Shown here: one piece after another, positions 7,838 to 17,129 of the stretch
Layout: every line of letters starts with the position of its first letter
How positions within the stretch are numbered: position 1 is the stretch's first letter
Source of the DNA: Fibrobacteria bacterium
GTDB taxonomy: Bacteria; Fibrobacterota; Fibrobacteria; UBA5070
Reading direction: 5' to 3'
DNA length: 39,820 nt
NCBI GenBank assembly: GCA_020633825.1
Contig: JACKCV010000009.1
Coordinates: forward strand, 1-39,820
Position numbers and translations under genes: made by a program
The notes under the pieces: model-generated
Database searches by the model: none
What the model was told of the DNA's origin: nothing
Seen by the model: the letters and a program-made list of their open reading frames with translations, nothing else

Positions 7838-10075
7838 GTGTCCCAACCCCATGCCCACTGCGTCACCCTGCAGCAACCTCGCGGGTTCCCCAAGTTCCGG
7901 GTCCGAGGAGTCTCCTTGGGGCTGTTCCTCCTCTGCGGGGTGGAGGCGACCCATGCGGTCGCCCACCGGAAATTCGATTTCGTGGTCGGCGTCGACGGGG
8001 ACTTCAAGGCCGCGTCGGCGGCGGCAGCGGCCAAGGCCTCGGCTTCCAATCGCTTCTACCTGTTCTTCCCCGATGGCGAGTACGACCTCGGAACGCAGAC
8101 CGGCGATGCCAACCAGAAGACCAACTTCTCCACGGCCAACGTCTCCTTCATCGGACAATCCGAGGAAAAGACCGTCCTGTTCAACAAATCCATCAACGAG
8201 GGGATCGGGATCACGGCCACCCTGTACTTGAACAAGGCCGACAACCTGTACATGCAGGACATGACCATCAAGAACAAGGCCAACTACGGGGATCCCGCCA
8301 CCTACAGCGTGACGGGACGGCACGTGGCCATCCAGGAGCAGGCCAACAAGGTCGTCTACAAGAACGTGCGCCTTCTCAGCACCCAGGACACCTACTACAC
8401 CAAGGGGACGCGCACCTACTGGGAGGGTGGGCAGATCCACGGAACCACCGATTTCATCTGCGGGGGCGGAGATGTCTTCTTCCACAAGGTCCTCCTGTAC
8501 GAGATGAAGAAGAGCGCGATGATCGCACCTTCCACCAACACCTCCTGGGGATACGTCTTCAAGGATTGCACCATCGACGGGGATGTCAGCGGATTCGATC
8601 TCGGGCGTTCCTGGGGGGATGCCCGTGCGGTGTTCCTCAACACCACCATGAGGAAGTTGCCCTCGGCGACCGGATGGGGAAACCCGATGAATTCGGTCCC
8701 CAAGGTCTTCGCCGAATACAAGAGCATCGATGCGTCCGGGAATCCGGTCGACCTCAGCCAGCGGCGGCGCGTGTACACCAAGGATGCCGTGACCGTCACC
8801 CTCGACCCCGTCCTGTCCGATGCGGAAGCGGCCAAATATTCCCTTTCGGCGGTGTTGGGCGGCAACGACAACTGGCAGCCCCAGAACGCCACCAAGCAGG
8901 TGGCGGCCCCGGTGATCGCCCAGGAGGGTTCCACGCTTCGCTGGGCCGACCAGACGGATGCCCTGTGCTGGGTCGTTTTCCGCAACGGCAGGTATTTCGC
9001 CAACGTGGCCACCAACAGCATCGACATTTCCCCGGTCTCCCTGGGAGAAGCCCTGACCGTGCGAGCGGCCAATGCCATGGGAGGGCTGGGAGCCAGTTCC
9101 AACACCGTGACCAGGGCGGCCTCCAACGCGCCGGCGTTGAGCCTCACCTCGGGAGCTTCCGATCAAACCCTGGAAGAAGGCGAGGCCATCGAGCCGATCG
9201 TCTACACCTGGGGAGGCACGGCGACCGGAGTGCAGGCGACGGATCTGCCCTCGGGTCTGACCGGTGTGGCCAACGGAAAGACCTTCACGATTTCGGGAAC
9301 GCCCACGCGGGCCGGAACCTTCACCATCTCCACCCAGCAACCGTCCGGGACCGCCGTGACGCTGCAGGGGAGCATCCTCCTGACTCCCGCCATCGTCTTC
9401 AAGTTGGGTGGGATCGAGCACTGCGAAGCCGACGGGGTCCCCGAATCCTCCAATCCCGGGGCGGAGCAGGGGACCTATCTCAATCCCGAAAATGTCCAGG
9501 GCTCCATGGCTCGCTGGGCCATCCAGGCCTCCGCACCCTCCTCCGGGATCCTCAAGGTCCGGTTCGCCAACGGCGGAGCGTCCCCGCGTCCGATGACCCT
9601 GACCGTGAACGGATCGGCCCAGGGCACCTTCGGTTTCGCCAACCAGGGGGACTGGACGGTTTGGCGCTCCGAGGCGATCGACATCTCGCTGGCCACCGGG
9701 ATCAACCGGGTGGTGCTGACCGCGACCTCCGCGGACGGCGGGCCCAACATCGATTGGATCGGGTTCTCCGGACAGAGTTTGTCCAAGGGGGCCTGCGATG
9801 CGGTGTCCTCGAGTGCCCGCCCCGCGAGGGAAGGCCTGCGGGTGGCTTCCGGATCGTCTCGGATGCTGCGGATTTCGGGGCTGGGTGCGGCAACCGGCGA
9901 ACTTTCGGTGGTGGACGTGGCCGGGATGGTTCGCCTTCGCGTCCGGCTTGCAGCAGGAGCTTCGAACCGGGTGCTCGACCTTTCGGGAGCCGACCTGGAT
10001 CCGGGGATCTTCCTGGTTCGTTGGACGACTCCCGGACATCGCCCCCAGGTGGCCAAGACCTGGCTCCGGGACTGA
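7838..10075 (+). CDS. Modular secreted pectinesterase (CE8) with Ig-like and carbohydrate-binding modules
   Basis: Removes methyl esters from pectin outside the cell. GTG 7838 is chosen because GGAGGAG sits 6 bp upstream; the 745-residue protein begins with a long basic stretch and a hydrophobic core (GVSLGLFLLCGVEATHAVA). The CE8 beta-helix fills about residues 45-310, with STQDTYYTKG near 183, the catalytic segment GTTDFICGGGDVFF near 201 and FDLGRSWGDARAVFL near 254. A putative Ig-like domain (about 435-500) ends in TFTISGTPTRAGTFTIS. A CBM35/CBM6-like beta-sandwich follows (about 518-645, with RWAIQASAPSSGILKVRFAN and NRVVLTATSADGGPNIDWIG). The last 80 residues resemble a type IX secretion sorting tail. 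No other pectin gene is nearby apart from the lyase. Confidence 0.92.
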   Translation: MSQPHAHCVTLQQPRGFPKFRVRGVSLGLFLLCGVEATHAVAHRKFDFVVGVDGDFKAASAAAAAKASASNRFYLFFPDGEYDLGTQTGDANQKTNFSTANVSFIGQSEEKTVLFNKSINEGIGITATLYLNKADNLYMQDMTIKNKANYGDPATYSVTGRHVAIQEQANKVVYKNVRLLSTQDTYYTKGTRTYWEGGQIHGTTDFICGGGDVFFHKVLLYEMKKSAMIAPSTNTSWGYVFKDCTIDGDVSGFDLGRSWGDARAVFLNTTMRKLPSATGWGNPMNSVPKVFAEYKSIDASGNPVDLSQRRRVYTKDAVTVTLDPVLSDAEAAKYSLSAVLGGNDNWQPQNATKQVAAPVIAQEGSTLRWADQTDALCWVVFRNGRYFANVATNSIDISPVSLGEALTVRAANAMGGLGASSNTVTRAASNAPALSLTSGASDQTLEEGEAIEPIVYTWGGTATGVQATDLPSGLTGVANGKTFTISGTPTRAGTFTISTQQPSGTAVTLQGSILLTPAIVFKLGGIEHCEADGVPESSNPGAEQGTYLNPENVQGSMARWAIQASAPSSGILKVRFANGGASPRPMTLTVNGSAQGTFGFANQGDWTVWRSEAIDISLATGINRVVLTATSADGGPNIDWIGFSGQSLSKGACDAVSSSARPAREGLRVASGSSRMLRISGLGAATGELSVVDVAGMVRLRVRLAAGASNRVLDLSGADLDPGIFLVRWTTPGHRPQVAKTWLRD

Positions 10076-10086
10076 CCGAGCCTTCT

Positions 10087-10102
10087 CCCGCCCGCGGGCG
10101 GG
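10087..10102. terminator. GC-rich palindrome between convergent pectinesterase and GH9 genes
   Basis: CCCGCCCG followed directly by CGGGCGGG is a perfect 16-bp palindrome 12 bp after the pectinesterase stop, in the gap before the end of the opposing GH9 gene. It is a candidate bidirectional terminator, but it lacks a T-run and leaves no loop unless the central pairs stay open. Confidence 0.35.
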
Positions 10103-10189
10103 GCGGACGGCGGACCACCCGAGCGGGGGCCTCCATCCCGTGGTGGGGGATGGTCGGGAGCGGGCCCCTCGCGCGGTGTCGGTTGCGTT

Positions 10190-12703
10190 TCAGCGGATTC
10201 CCGCGAGCGGGATCACCTGGGCCCCTCCTGGGTGGACGATCCGGAGCCACTCCAATCCGGACGGGATGGGGAGTTCCAGGGAGCCCGTGGAGGAGATGTT
10301 CCCATCCAGGAGCAATTTCCGTCGTCCATCGGCGCGGACGAGGTCGACCCGGACCCGACTCGGCGCGGCCAAGACCCAATGGAGGTGGTTCCCGGAGGTG
10401 CGAAAGCGGTTCGGGGCGTGGAGCGCACGGGGTGTCGCCGAGGAGGGCGGGAAGAGAAGCTCGGCCCGGAGCAGCTTGACCACCAGGGAATCGGCGACCG
10501 AAGTGACGAGGAGGTCGAGTCCGATCGCTTTTCCCGCGTCGAAGGACTCTTTGGCGGCCCCGAATCCCTGCTGGGAGAAGTCCCGGAAGAGAATGGTCGA
10601 GACCGTTTCCGAGCCGTGCCCGGCGACAGGAGTCCCGAACCAGTCCGAATCCAGGATGTCCGAAGTCCTGACCTGGGCTCGGATCGATCTACCCTGGGGG
10701 AGGTCCAGGTGCAATCGCAGTCCCACCGCGTCCCTCCAGGGGAGAGCGCGGACCGGAGTGGCCAACGATTGCGCCAGACCCGCGTAGGGGTATTCGACGA
10801 CCTCGCCCTTGCGGATGTCGAAGCGAGCACCTCCGGTGGAGTCCCCCGTCTCGAGGAGTTCCGCGGTGGATAGCCCTTGTTCGGCTTGGTCGTCGTACAC
10901 CGACCAGTTCCCCGGCCGGAGGGAGAGGGGGATGGCCCGGAGGGATCGCAGGTGCTCGCGGGTGGTGTCGGGCACGGGAGGCGGAGCGATTCCCACCACG
11001 GTGTCGTTCCTCGAACGCGCATGCATGGCCAGCAGGTAGAGCATCGTCGCCTGCTGCGAAATGGTCGTTTCCATGGTCTGGAAGTCGGAGGCGTGGTCGA
11101 AGAACACGACCGTTCGAGTGTTGAATTCCGATTCGGGAGCGTCGGCGGGGATGGAGATGTACTGCGAGAGGTCGGTGTGGATGGTCTTGGACCCCGGCCC
11201 TTCGGCCACGGCACCCTCGGGAAATTCTTCCGATAGGCTGTAGATCGGGTTGTAGATGCGGGAAACCGAGTGTTCGATGTGCCGACTCATCACCATCGAG
11301 ACCCCCCAGTTGTTCCTCCCCAACGCGTAGTCCAGCACATCGGTCGCGAAGCGACCTGCACTGGTGTCGGTGGTTCGGGCGGCTTGCCTCAGACCCTCGG
11401 CGGCCACGATGGGCCATCCAAGCAGAGGGCCCCATTGGGGGCGGAAGGGGATTCCCCACAAGGGGGCGGATTTGGTGGCGAAGGATTGGAACGCCGTGAA
11501 GGACGTGGCCAGCCGGGAGGCCGAGGACGGGGTCGAGGAGGCGAGGTCTCCGTCGACGGTCAGTCCAACTTCGGTCCAGCCGGGATCCAGGCTGGGATCG
11601 GCGGAATCGGCGAAGGCCACGGCCAGGATGCGGTGGGAATCGTCCTCCGTCGCCTGGTACAGTTCCCATTCCATGAGGGCCAGATTGTCGTAGGGACTCG
11701 GGTCGGGGTAGAAGTCGTTGACCTCCTGGCGGAAGAAGGCGGCTTCCCGGGAAGCGCCGGGGGCCGTGGTCAGCGCATGCAGCCGCAACGCCGTGGATCG
11801 CCACCGGGCCGAACGGGAGGCGTCGAGGTCCGCGAAGATCCGGCTGCCCAGCGCCAGGGCGGCGGCGGTGTAGGCCATGGGCATCGGGGAAAGAGCGCTC
11901 AAGGCGGGGCGTTTTCCGTCCAGGGCGTCGAACTGGGGAAGCCGGGCTCCCTGGGAATGATCGGCTCCGTCTCCGACTTCGATCACGAAGGTCGAGTCGT
12001 CGACCAGGGTCCGGTCGAGGTAGTCCAAACCGTGCCGCGCCTCTTCCAGGATGTCCGGCAAAGCGGAGTTCGACAAGGTGCGGGGATGGATCCCGGGATT
12101 GGCCTGGTAGGCGCGCAACAGGTAGTAGGTCGTGTACGCGGTCGTGAGGGTGAATTTGATCTGGTCCCCGGCATCGTACCAGCCTCCCGGAAGGGAGATC
12201 CTCCTTCCGGTCGGATCCGGTTTCCATGCACCATCCGACCAGGAACCGTCCGGCACCATCACGAGGCAGGACGTGTCGCCCGGGTGCGAAGGGGCGCGGA
12301 AGAGCGATTGGTCCGGTCCGGAGCGCATGAGGCGCAGGTGGCGGACCAGCCCGCCGGCCAGGAAGGTGTAGGGTGCGGGGGTGCGTCGAAGACGGGCAGG
12401 CTCCGCACCGGGGATGTGGAGGGAGAAGGATCCCGTGTCCGCAAGAGGAATGTCCAGGGTGGCTCCGTACCGCTTGGGGTTGTGGGAGCCGATCCCCGAT
12501 GTGGTGGCGGGTAGAATCCCTTGTTCCACGATGCGATCCTGCCCGTCGCGCAGGAGCCAGGGCGCTCCTTCGCGAGTGGAATCGGCCAAGACCACCACGC
12601 GCATGGCGGAGTCCGGGGTGCCCAGATGGTTGTACCGGATCCAGGTTCCCGCACAGGCGAGGGAGTTCAGGACGAGGGAGAGGAGGAGGCACATTCGAAA
12701 CAT
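10190..12703 (-). CDS. Glycoside hydrolase family 9 cellulase (endoglucanase), secreted
   Basis: Predicted to hydrolyse beta-1,4-glucans outside the cell. ATG 12703 starts an 837-residue protein with a short signal peptide (MFRMCLLLSLVLNSLACAG). An N-terminal Ig-like module (IRYNHLGTPDSAMRVVVLAD) precedes the (alpha/alpha)6 catalytic barrel. GGWYDAGDQIKFTLTTAYT near residue 170 carries the catalytic-base aspartates; YALGRNNWGVSMV is a conserved late-barrel motif; DFQTMETTISQQ holds the candidate acid E545. Residues about 610-755 look like a beta-sandwich carbohydrate-binding module, and the final 75 residues resemble a type IX secretion tail, similar in style to the pectinesterase tail. Architecture matches GH9 enzymes of cellulolytic Fibrobacter-type bacteria. 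The ribosome site GAGGG lies 7 bp upstream. Confidence 0.93.
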   Translation of the reverse strand: MFRMCLLLSLVLNSLACAGTWIRYNHLGTPDSAMRVVVLADSTREGAPWLLRDGQDRIVEQGILPATTSGIGSHNPKRYGATLDIPLADTGSFSLHIPGAEPARLRRTPAPYTFLAGGLVRHLRLMRSGPDQSLFRAPSHPGDTSCLVMVPDGSWSDGAWKPDPTGRRISLPGGWYDAGDQIKFTLTTAYTTYYLLRAYQANPGIHPRTLSNSALPDILEEARHGLDYLDRTLVDDSTFVIEVGDGADHSQGARLPQFDALDGKRPALSALSPMPMAYTAAALALGSRIFADLDASRSARWRSTALRLHALTTAPGASREAAFFRQEVNDFYPDPSPYDNLALMEWELYQATEDDSHRILAVAFADSADPSLDPGWTEVGLTVDGDLASSTPSSASRLATSFTAFQSFATKSAPLWGIPFRPQWGPLLGWPIVAAEGLRQAARTTDTSAGRFATDVLDYALGRNNWGVSMVMSRHIEHSVSRIYNPIYSLSEEFPEGAVAEGPGSKTIHTDLSQYISIPADAPESEFNTRTVVFFDHASDFQTMETTISQQATMLYLLAMHARSRNDTVVGIAPPPVPDTTREHLRSLRAIPLSLRPGNWSVYDDQAEQGLSTAELLETGDSTGGARFDIRKGEVVEYPYAGLAQSLATPVRALPWRDAVGLRLHLDLPQGRSIRAQVRTSDILDSDWFGTPVAGHGSETVSTILFRDFSQQGFGAAKESFDAGKAIGLDLLVTSVADSLVVKLLRAELLFPPSSATPRALHAPNRFRTSGNHLHWVLAAPSRVRVDLVRADGRRKLLLDGNISSTGSLELPIPSGLEWLRIVHPGGAQVIPLAGIR

Positions 12704-12874
12704 GATCGACCCTCGGGGTTGGTGGACGATGGGATGTTTGGAATGTGGCCTCCCGTTGGAGCGAGGAGGTATGCAGAAGTTCGGTCGGGTCTTGATGGAA
12801 TGCCTGTTGGCAGGGATCCACCGGAAAAGGAGACGATTCCTTGCGCCAATCGGGAACTCCGCGACCGGGGCGAA

Positions 12875-13387
12875 TCAGGCCTTGTGGCGTCGCAGTCCGC
12901 CCAGGCGATCTTGAAGACCCCAGAGGATGGCCAGGGGAATCCGGGTGTTGGGCATCACGGCATCGAGGGGGCGAACCGCCCCCATGCGCCGGAACCAGGC
13001 CCACCAGATCCATCCGAACACGCGGACGGATCCCCAGATCAGGGCGCGGTACAAGCGTGCGACTCCTTTGTCGCGCATGGCCTCCCGGAGCACCGCGTCG
13101 GCTTCCTTGCGCCGCAGGGGCTTGCTGTCGGGACGTGTCTGGCACAGATACAGGGCGTCGTGGATCACGGCGGCTGGTCCCCAGCGGCCCCGCCGCCCGA
13201 TCCCGGTTTCGGGGAGGACGACCGCGAAGATATGGGGGATCGTGGCGAAGTCGGTGATCATTCCTTCCGGAGGACGAACGGTGCCGATGTCCCCCTGCCA
13301 GGAAAACGGGGCGTCGGGATCGATCCGATGCACCCATTTGCGGCCATCCAGGTATTCGACCGTCAGTCGTCCGGAGAACTCTCCCAT
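12875..13387 (-). CDS. DUF1353 domain protein
   Basis: A 170-residue protein with the DUF1353 pattern: an N-terminal beta-rich part (WVHRIDPDAPFSWQGDIGTV), then ITDFATIPHIFAVVLPETG and RWGPAAVIHDALYLCQ, the Asp-Phe-Ala-x-Ile-Pro and His-Asp motifs of this family. Family members are common in phage genomes and bacterial chromosomes; their biochemical role is unknown to me. Around residues 110-135 is a hydrophobic, Trp-rich stretch (ALIWGSVRVFGWIWWAWF) that could contact membrane. No phage structural genes surround it. It is 47 bp downstream of the VWA gene on the same strand and may be cotranscribed. Confidence 0.8.
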   Translation of the reverse strand: MGEFSGRLTVEYLDGRKWVHRIDPDAPFSWQGDIGTVRPPEGMITDFATIPHIFAVVLPETGIGRRGRWGPAAVIHDALYLCQTRPDSKPLRRKEADAVLREAMRDKGVARLYRALIWGSVRVFGWIWWAWFRRMGAVRPLDAVMPNTRIPLAILWGLQDRLGGLRRHKA

Positions 13388-13434
13388 GGTTGGATTCTAG
13401 CTCCCCGGTCGGGATGGGAGGGCTGCCGGGCTCC

Positions 13435-15669
13435 TCATGGCACCAGGTCCTTCTGGATGCGAGCTCGGGTGGCCGAAAGAACTTCCCCGGTGGAGACCTT
13501 CAACAGTTTCAGGATCAGTTCGTATCCCTCGGGGGAAGGGTGCATCCCGGATGTGATCAGGAATTGGGCGCCGAGGACCTTTCCCGTCTCCTGGATGGAG
13601 GCGTCATCGACGGCCCCCGAGTGCTGGAGGCTGAGCTCTCGCAACACCTCCCCGAGATTTCCGCGATCCACCAGCCGGCACCCCCCGGCGCGGGAGATGG
13701 CGACCAGGAATTCCTCCCCCAGTCGGGCCGCTTTTCCGGAAAGCTCCTTCTCGGAGGCCACCGGGGCGAGAACGGCCACTTGGGCCGTGGGGGAAAGGGG
13801 AAGGCTCGAGAAATCCCGCAGTTCCTTCCAGGCCTGACGGAACAGTTCCACCAGGATGGTGTCGGAGTTCTGCTTGGGAAGGGCCCGGGCCTCGAACCAC
13901 CCCAGGGAGTCCACGGGAGGCACTTCGGCTTGCTGGGCGATCTCCTCCCGCGCCAGGCGCAACAAGGCGGTTTCGAGTCGCTCCGAGACCCAGTTCGATC
14001 CCGTGTGGTGGCTCACGGCCGTAGGGGAACCGCCGTCGCTTTCTCCCTTTTCTCCGGTCTGGGTGAGAAACACGTATTTGCCAGAGGTGGCCTGGGCGAT
14101 TTGACGCAGCAGCCCCTCTCCGTCGACATCCAATCCTCCGCAGCCGACCGTGTGGAATTTGATCCCGCGTCGGCGCGCTTCGTGGGCGGCATCCACGTAG
14201 GTGAAGCTCTGGCCGTAGTCCAGATGTGCATAGGCATCGGTGACCACGAATCCCAGGTGGATCCCCTCGGGGCTCCAGTTCATCCGGTGCAAGGCCGTGT
14301 CGAGGGCCGACTGCAGGTCTTCCGGAGTGTCTCCTCCTCCCCCGGCGGCAACCGAGGACAGGGCCCGGGAGAAGACTTCGACATGGGACGTGAAGGGGAT
14401 GCGTCGCACTCGGAATTCGTCGAGGGTGTCCTGGTATTGGACCAGCCCGAATCGCAGCACGGGCCGTGAAGGCATGCTGGAAAGGTTCATCTGGAGCAAG
14501 GTGATGGCGTTCTTGAGCTGGTCGATCTGCCCCTGCATCGATCCTGTCACATCGAGGACGAACAACAGGTCGACGACCAGGTTCGGGACCTTGGGCCGCG
14601 GGGACTCCAGTCGGATTTCCCGCGTGCGCGGGCCATCGCGAAGGATCTCGATCTTCGTGTTCCCGGTTGCGTGGGTGGCTTCGACCTCCCAACGGTTCCC
14701 GCGGGAAGCCGAGTCGAGGGCCAGGGGAAAGAAGAGATACGATCCATCGGCCAGGGTGCGACCCTGCTCGACCACCCCTTTGGCGTCGCGGAAGGCCAGT
14801 CGGGCGCCCAGGAGCGGTTTCCCCGAAGGGTCGAGGACCTTCAGGGCGATGCGCTCCCGCACCTTGCTGTCGAGGCCGGCCCCCGGGGGACGGAGGGAGT
14901 CGAGGAAGTGGAGGAAGGCCGGGAATTGTCTGTTGTCGTCGGAGACCCCCGCGTTCAGTCCCGAGGCCGTCGCATGCCGCGCCGCGGAGCCGCGCGATCC
15001 GGTGCTCCTTCGCTCGACGACTGTCGAAGGCGCGTCGGGGGTGGTGGTCTCGAGGCGATCCATCACCGAATGGGCGTCGCTGGGCGCGGGTGGGGGAGGG
15101 GGAGGGGGAGGTGCTACGGTGGATTCCTCGGATAGGATGTACACCGCGGAAGGATTGTCCAGATACCCTTCGACCTTGCCCGAACCCATGTCGATCTCGG
15201 AATCCTTCTCCGACGGCTCGAATTTGTCGTCGGTTCGTTTCTCGGCGGTTTTCCCCTTGGTTCGTTTGCCGGGTTTCCCCCCGCCGGAGGATTTGGCCGC
15301 CGAGGAGGTGCCGGAACCCCCGGCCGAGGCATGTCCCTTGCGGTCCGGATCGAGTACGGGATCGGGAATCTTGGCCGAGGCGATCGGGGGGACGCGTACC
15401 CAGAAAGCTTCGCCGTCGGGTCCGAGCAATTGCATCCAATCGCCCTGGCATTGCACGAAAACGAACCGGGAGGTGGTGTCGTCCACCCATCCGTGCGGTT
15501 TGGCGGTGTCGATCTTCTTCGGAAGGGAATCCCAGCGTGCCGTGTGCCACGGAAGTCGCACCTCCCAGATCTTTTCCCCGCGGCAGGCGCGGGCGAATTC
15601 GGCGGGTTCGAGCGCCCATGCGAGGGGGCTCAGGAGGAGCGGCAGCAGGGAGAGGGCAGGGATGCGCAT
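13435..15669 (-). CDS. Exported von Willebrand A protein fused to a CsgG/FlgO-like C-terminal domain
   Basis: Function not established. The 744-residue product starts with a signal peptide (MRIPALSLLPLLLSPLAWA). It has a small N-terminal domain, a Lys/Gly/Ser-rich region (about 110-160) and a polyproline run near 190. A carboxypeptidase-regulatory/Ig-like segment follows (about 265-350: ALKVLDPSGKPLLGARLAF). The VWA domain begins near 365 with the MIDAS motif LLFVLDVTGSMQGQ and continues through GGGGDTPEDLQSALDTAL and VVTDAYAHLD. The last 120 residues (AVLAPVASEKELSGKAARLG, CRLVDRGNLGEVLRELSL, LGAQFLITSG) resemble the CsgG/FlgO/LpoB-type outer-membrane-associated fold. Pairing a metal-dependent adhesion domain with that fold is unusual and suggests an envelope role. 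Confidence 0.82.
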   Translation of the reverse strand: MRIPALSLLPLLLSPLAWALEPAEFARACRGEKIWEVRLPWHTARWDSLPKKIDTAKPHGWVDDTTSRFVFVQCQGDWMQLLGPDGEAFWVRVPPIASAKIPDPVLDPDRKGHASAGGSGTSSAAKSSGGGKPGKRTKGKTAEKRTDDKFEPSEKDSEIDMGSGKVEGYLDNPSAVYILSEESTVAPPPPPPPPAPSDAHSVMDRLETTTPDAPSTVVERRSTGSRGSAARHATASGLNAGVSDDNRQFPAFLHFLDSLRPPGAGLDSKVRERIALKVLDPSGKPLLGARLAFRDAKGVVEQGRTLADGSYLFFPLALDSASRGNRWEVEATHATGNTKIEILRDGPRTREIRLESPRPKVPNLVVDLLFVLDVTGSMQGQIDQLKNAITLLQMNLSSMPSRPVLRFGLVQYQDTLDEFRVRRIPFTSHVEVFSRALSSVAAGGGGDTPEDLQSALDTALHRMNWSPEGIHLGFVVTDAYAHLDYGQSFTYVDAAHEARRRGIKFHTVGCGGLDVDGEGLLRQIAQATSGKYVFLTQTGEKGESDGGSPTAVSHHTGSNWVSERLETALLRLAREEIAQQAEVPPVDSLGWFEARALPKQNSDTILVELFRQAWKELRDFSSLPLSPTAQVAVLAPVASEKELSGKAARLGEEFLVAISRAGGCRLVDRGNLGEVLRELSLQHSGAVDDASIQETGKVLGAQFLITSGMHPSPEGYELILKLLKVSTGEVLSATRARIQKDLVP

Positions 15670-15744
15670 GGAGGGAAGATACCGCTTCGCGCGCCGTCTT
15701 GCACCGGGGAGTTGGAGGGCATCTGCGCGATGCGAGGGCGTTCT

Positions 15745-15763
15745 CCCTCCGGGGAACGGAGGG
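15745..15763 (-). terminator. Hairpin downstream of nspC
   Basis: Arms CCCTCCG (15745-15751) and CGGAGGG (15757-15763) pair perfectly around a 5-nt loop, 31 bp past the nspC stop codon on the minus strand. No U-rich tail follows. Confidence 0.35.
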
Positions 15764-15794
15764 GCGGGGTCGGTTGCGCGGGTTTGTAGAAAGG

Positions 15795-16949
15795 TCAGCC
15801 CAGTTTTTCGCGGAACTGTTCGTAGGTGAAGCGGCGGTGCACCTGCAGCGATCCATCTTCCTTCCAGGTCGCGATGTCGGGGTGGCGCACACCGTTGAAG
15901 AAGGAGGTCTTCACCATGGTGTAGTGGATCATGTCCATCAGGATGATTCGGCTCCCCGCCTCCAGCGGTGCATCGAAGGAGTAGTCTCCCAGGACGTCAC
16001 CCGCCAGGCACGTTCCTCCCCCCAGACGGTAGGTATGCGGTTTCGTGCCCGGCTCCCCGGCTCCTTGGATGTCGGGTCGGTAGGGCATTTCCAGGCAGTC
16101 GGGCATGTGGGCGCTCACGGAGACATCGAGGAGGGCGATGTCCATTCCGTTTTTGACCACGTCCAGGACGGTCGCGACCAGTTCGCCGGTGCGCCATCCC
16201 ACGGCCTCGCCGGGCTCGAGGATCACTTCCAGGTGAGGGTGGCGGGCCTTGAACTCCTTGAGGAGACGCACCAGACGAGGGATGTCGTAGTCCTCGCGGG
16301 TGATGTGGTGCCCCCCTCCGAAATTCACCCATTTCATGCGGGCGAGGTATCGCCCGAAGCGTTCCTCGAAGGCCCCGAGCAACCCCTCGAAGGCGTCGGA
16401 ACCCTGCTCGCAAAGCGCATGCACATGGAGCCCTTCGATGCCGTCGAGGAGGTCGTCGCGGAACTGCGAGGCGATCACTCCGAGCCGGGAGAAGGGCGCG
16501 CAGGGGTTGTACAGGTCGGTTTCGACCTGGCTGTATTCCGGGTTCACGCGGATTCCCGGGGAGGGTTTTCCGGGATGCGCCAGCGTGCGGTCGCGGAATC
16601 GCTCCCACTGGGAGAAGGAGTTGAAGCTCAGGTGCCCCGCCAGATCCAGGATCTGTCCGAATTCGTCCTCGCCGTACACGGGTGCGTAGACGTGCACCTC
16701 GCCTCCCATCTCGTGGTGGGCCAGAAGGGCTTCGTTCAGGGAGCTCGCAGTGGCTCCCGGGAGGTATTCCCGGACCAGGGGAAAGGCGCGCCAGAAGCTG
16801 AACCCCTTGAGGGCGCAGATGATCTTGACACCGGTCTGGTCCATCACCGAACGCAGGAGTTCGAGATTGGCCCGCAGGCGGGCCTCCTCCATCACGTAGC
16901 AGGGGGAGGGGACGCGGGAAAACTCGGTTCGGATTTCTGGATAGGCCAT
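15795..16949 (-). CDS. nspC: Carboxynorspermidine/carboxyspermidine decarboxylase
   Basis: A PLP enzyme that decarboxylates carboxyspermidine or carboxynorspermidine, the last step of the route to spermidine that bypasses S-adenosylmethionine decarboxylase. ATG 16949 (MAYPEIRTEFSRVPSPCYVM) gives 384 residues, the usual family length. The frame is open upstream, but that extension shows no homology and no ribosome site helps. The PLP lysine is K48 in IICALKGFSFW. Other family segments are HVHALCEQGSDAF, WVNFGGGHHITREDYDI, LEPGEAVGW and the catalytic-cysteine segment GGTCLAGDVLGDYSF. Its partner, carboxyspermidine dehydrogenase, is not in the window. speA, 13 kb away, would feed the same pathway through agmatine and putrescine. 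Confidence 0.95.
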   Translation of the reverse strand: MAYPEIRTEFSRVPSPCYVMEEARLRANLELLRSVMDQTGVKIICALKGFSFWRAFPLVREYLPGATASSLNEALLAHHEMGGEVHVYAPVYGEDEFGQILDLAGHLSFNSFSQWERFRDRTLAHPGKPSPGIRVNPEYSQVETDLYNPCAPFSRLGVIASQFRDDLLDGIEGLHVHALCEQGSDAFEGLLGAFEERFGRYLARMKWVNFGGGHHITREDYDIPRLVRLLKEFKARHPHLEVILEPGEAVGWRTGELVATVLDVVKNGMDIALLDVSVSAHMPDCLEMPYRPDIQGAGEPGTKPHTYRLGGGTCLAGDVLGDYSFDAPLEAGSRIILMDMIHYTMVKTSFFNGVRHPDIATWKEDGSLQVHRRFTYEQFREKLG

Positions 16950-17129
16950 GGCGGGGAACAAGGTAGCCAACAGGGCCTCGGGGCGGAACCATTCCGAAGG
17001 GAGGGGCTCGGTCCCCGGGGCGGTGGCCTTCCCGGGTCCGGGGAGCTGCGGGAATGCCGGTTTGGTTACTAGGATTGGGTGCGCTGACGTTCCACGTCGT
17101 TCCATTCCACCCGCATGAGGATCCCGCCC

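Noticed and set aside
7420..10479. A 1019-codon plus-strand frame spanning the gap and the pectinesterase.
   Set aside because: It runs in a different frame from the recognisable CE8 protein and is Arg/Gly-rich without motifs.
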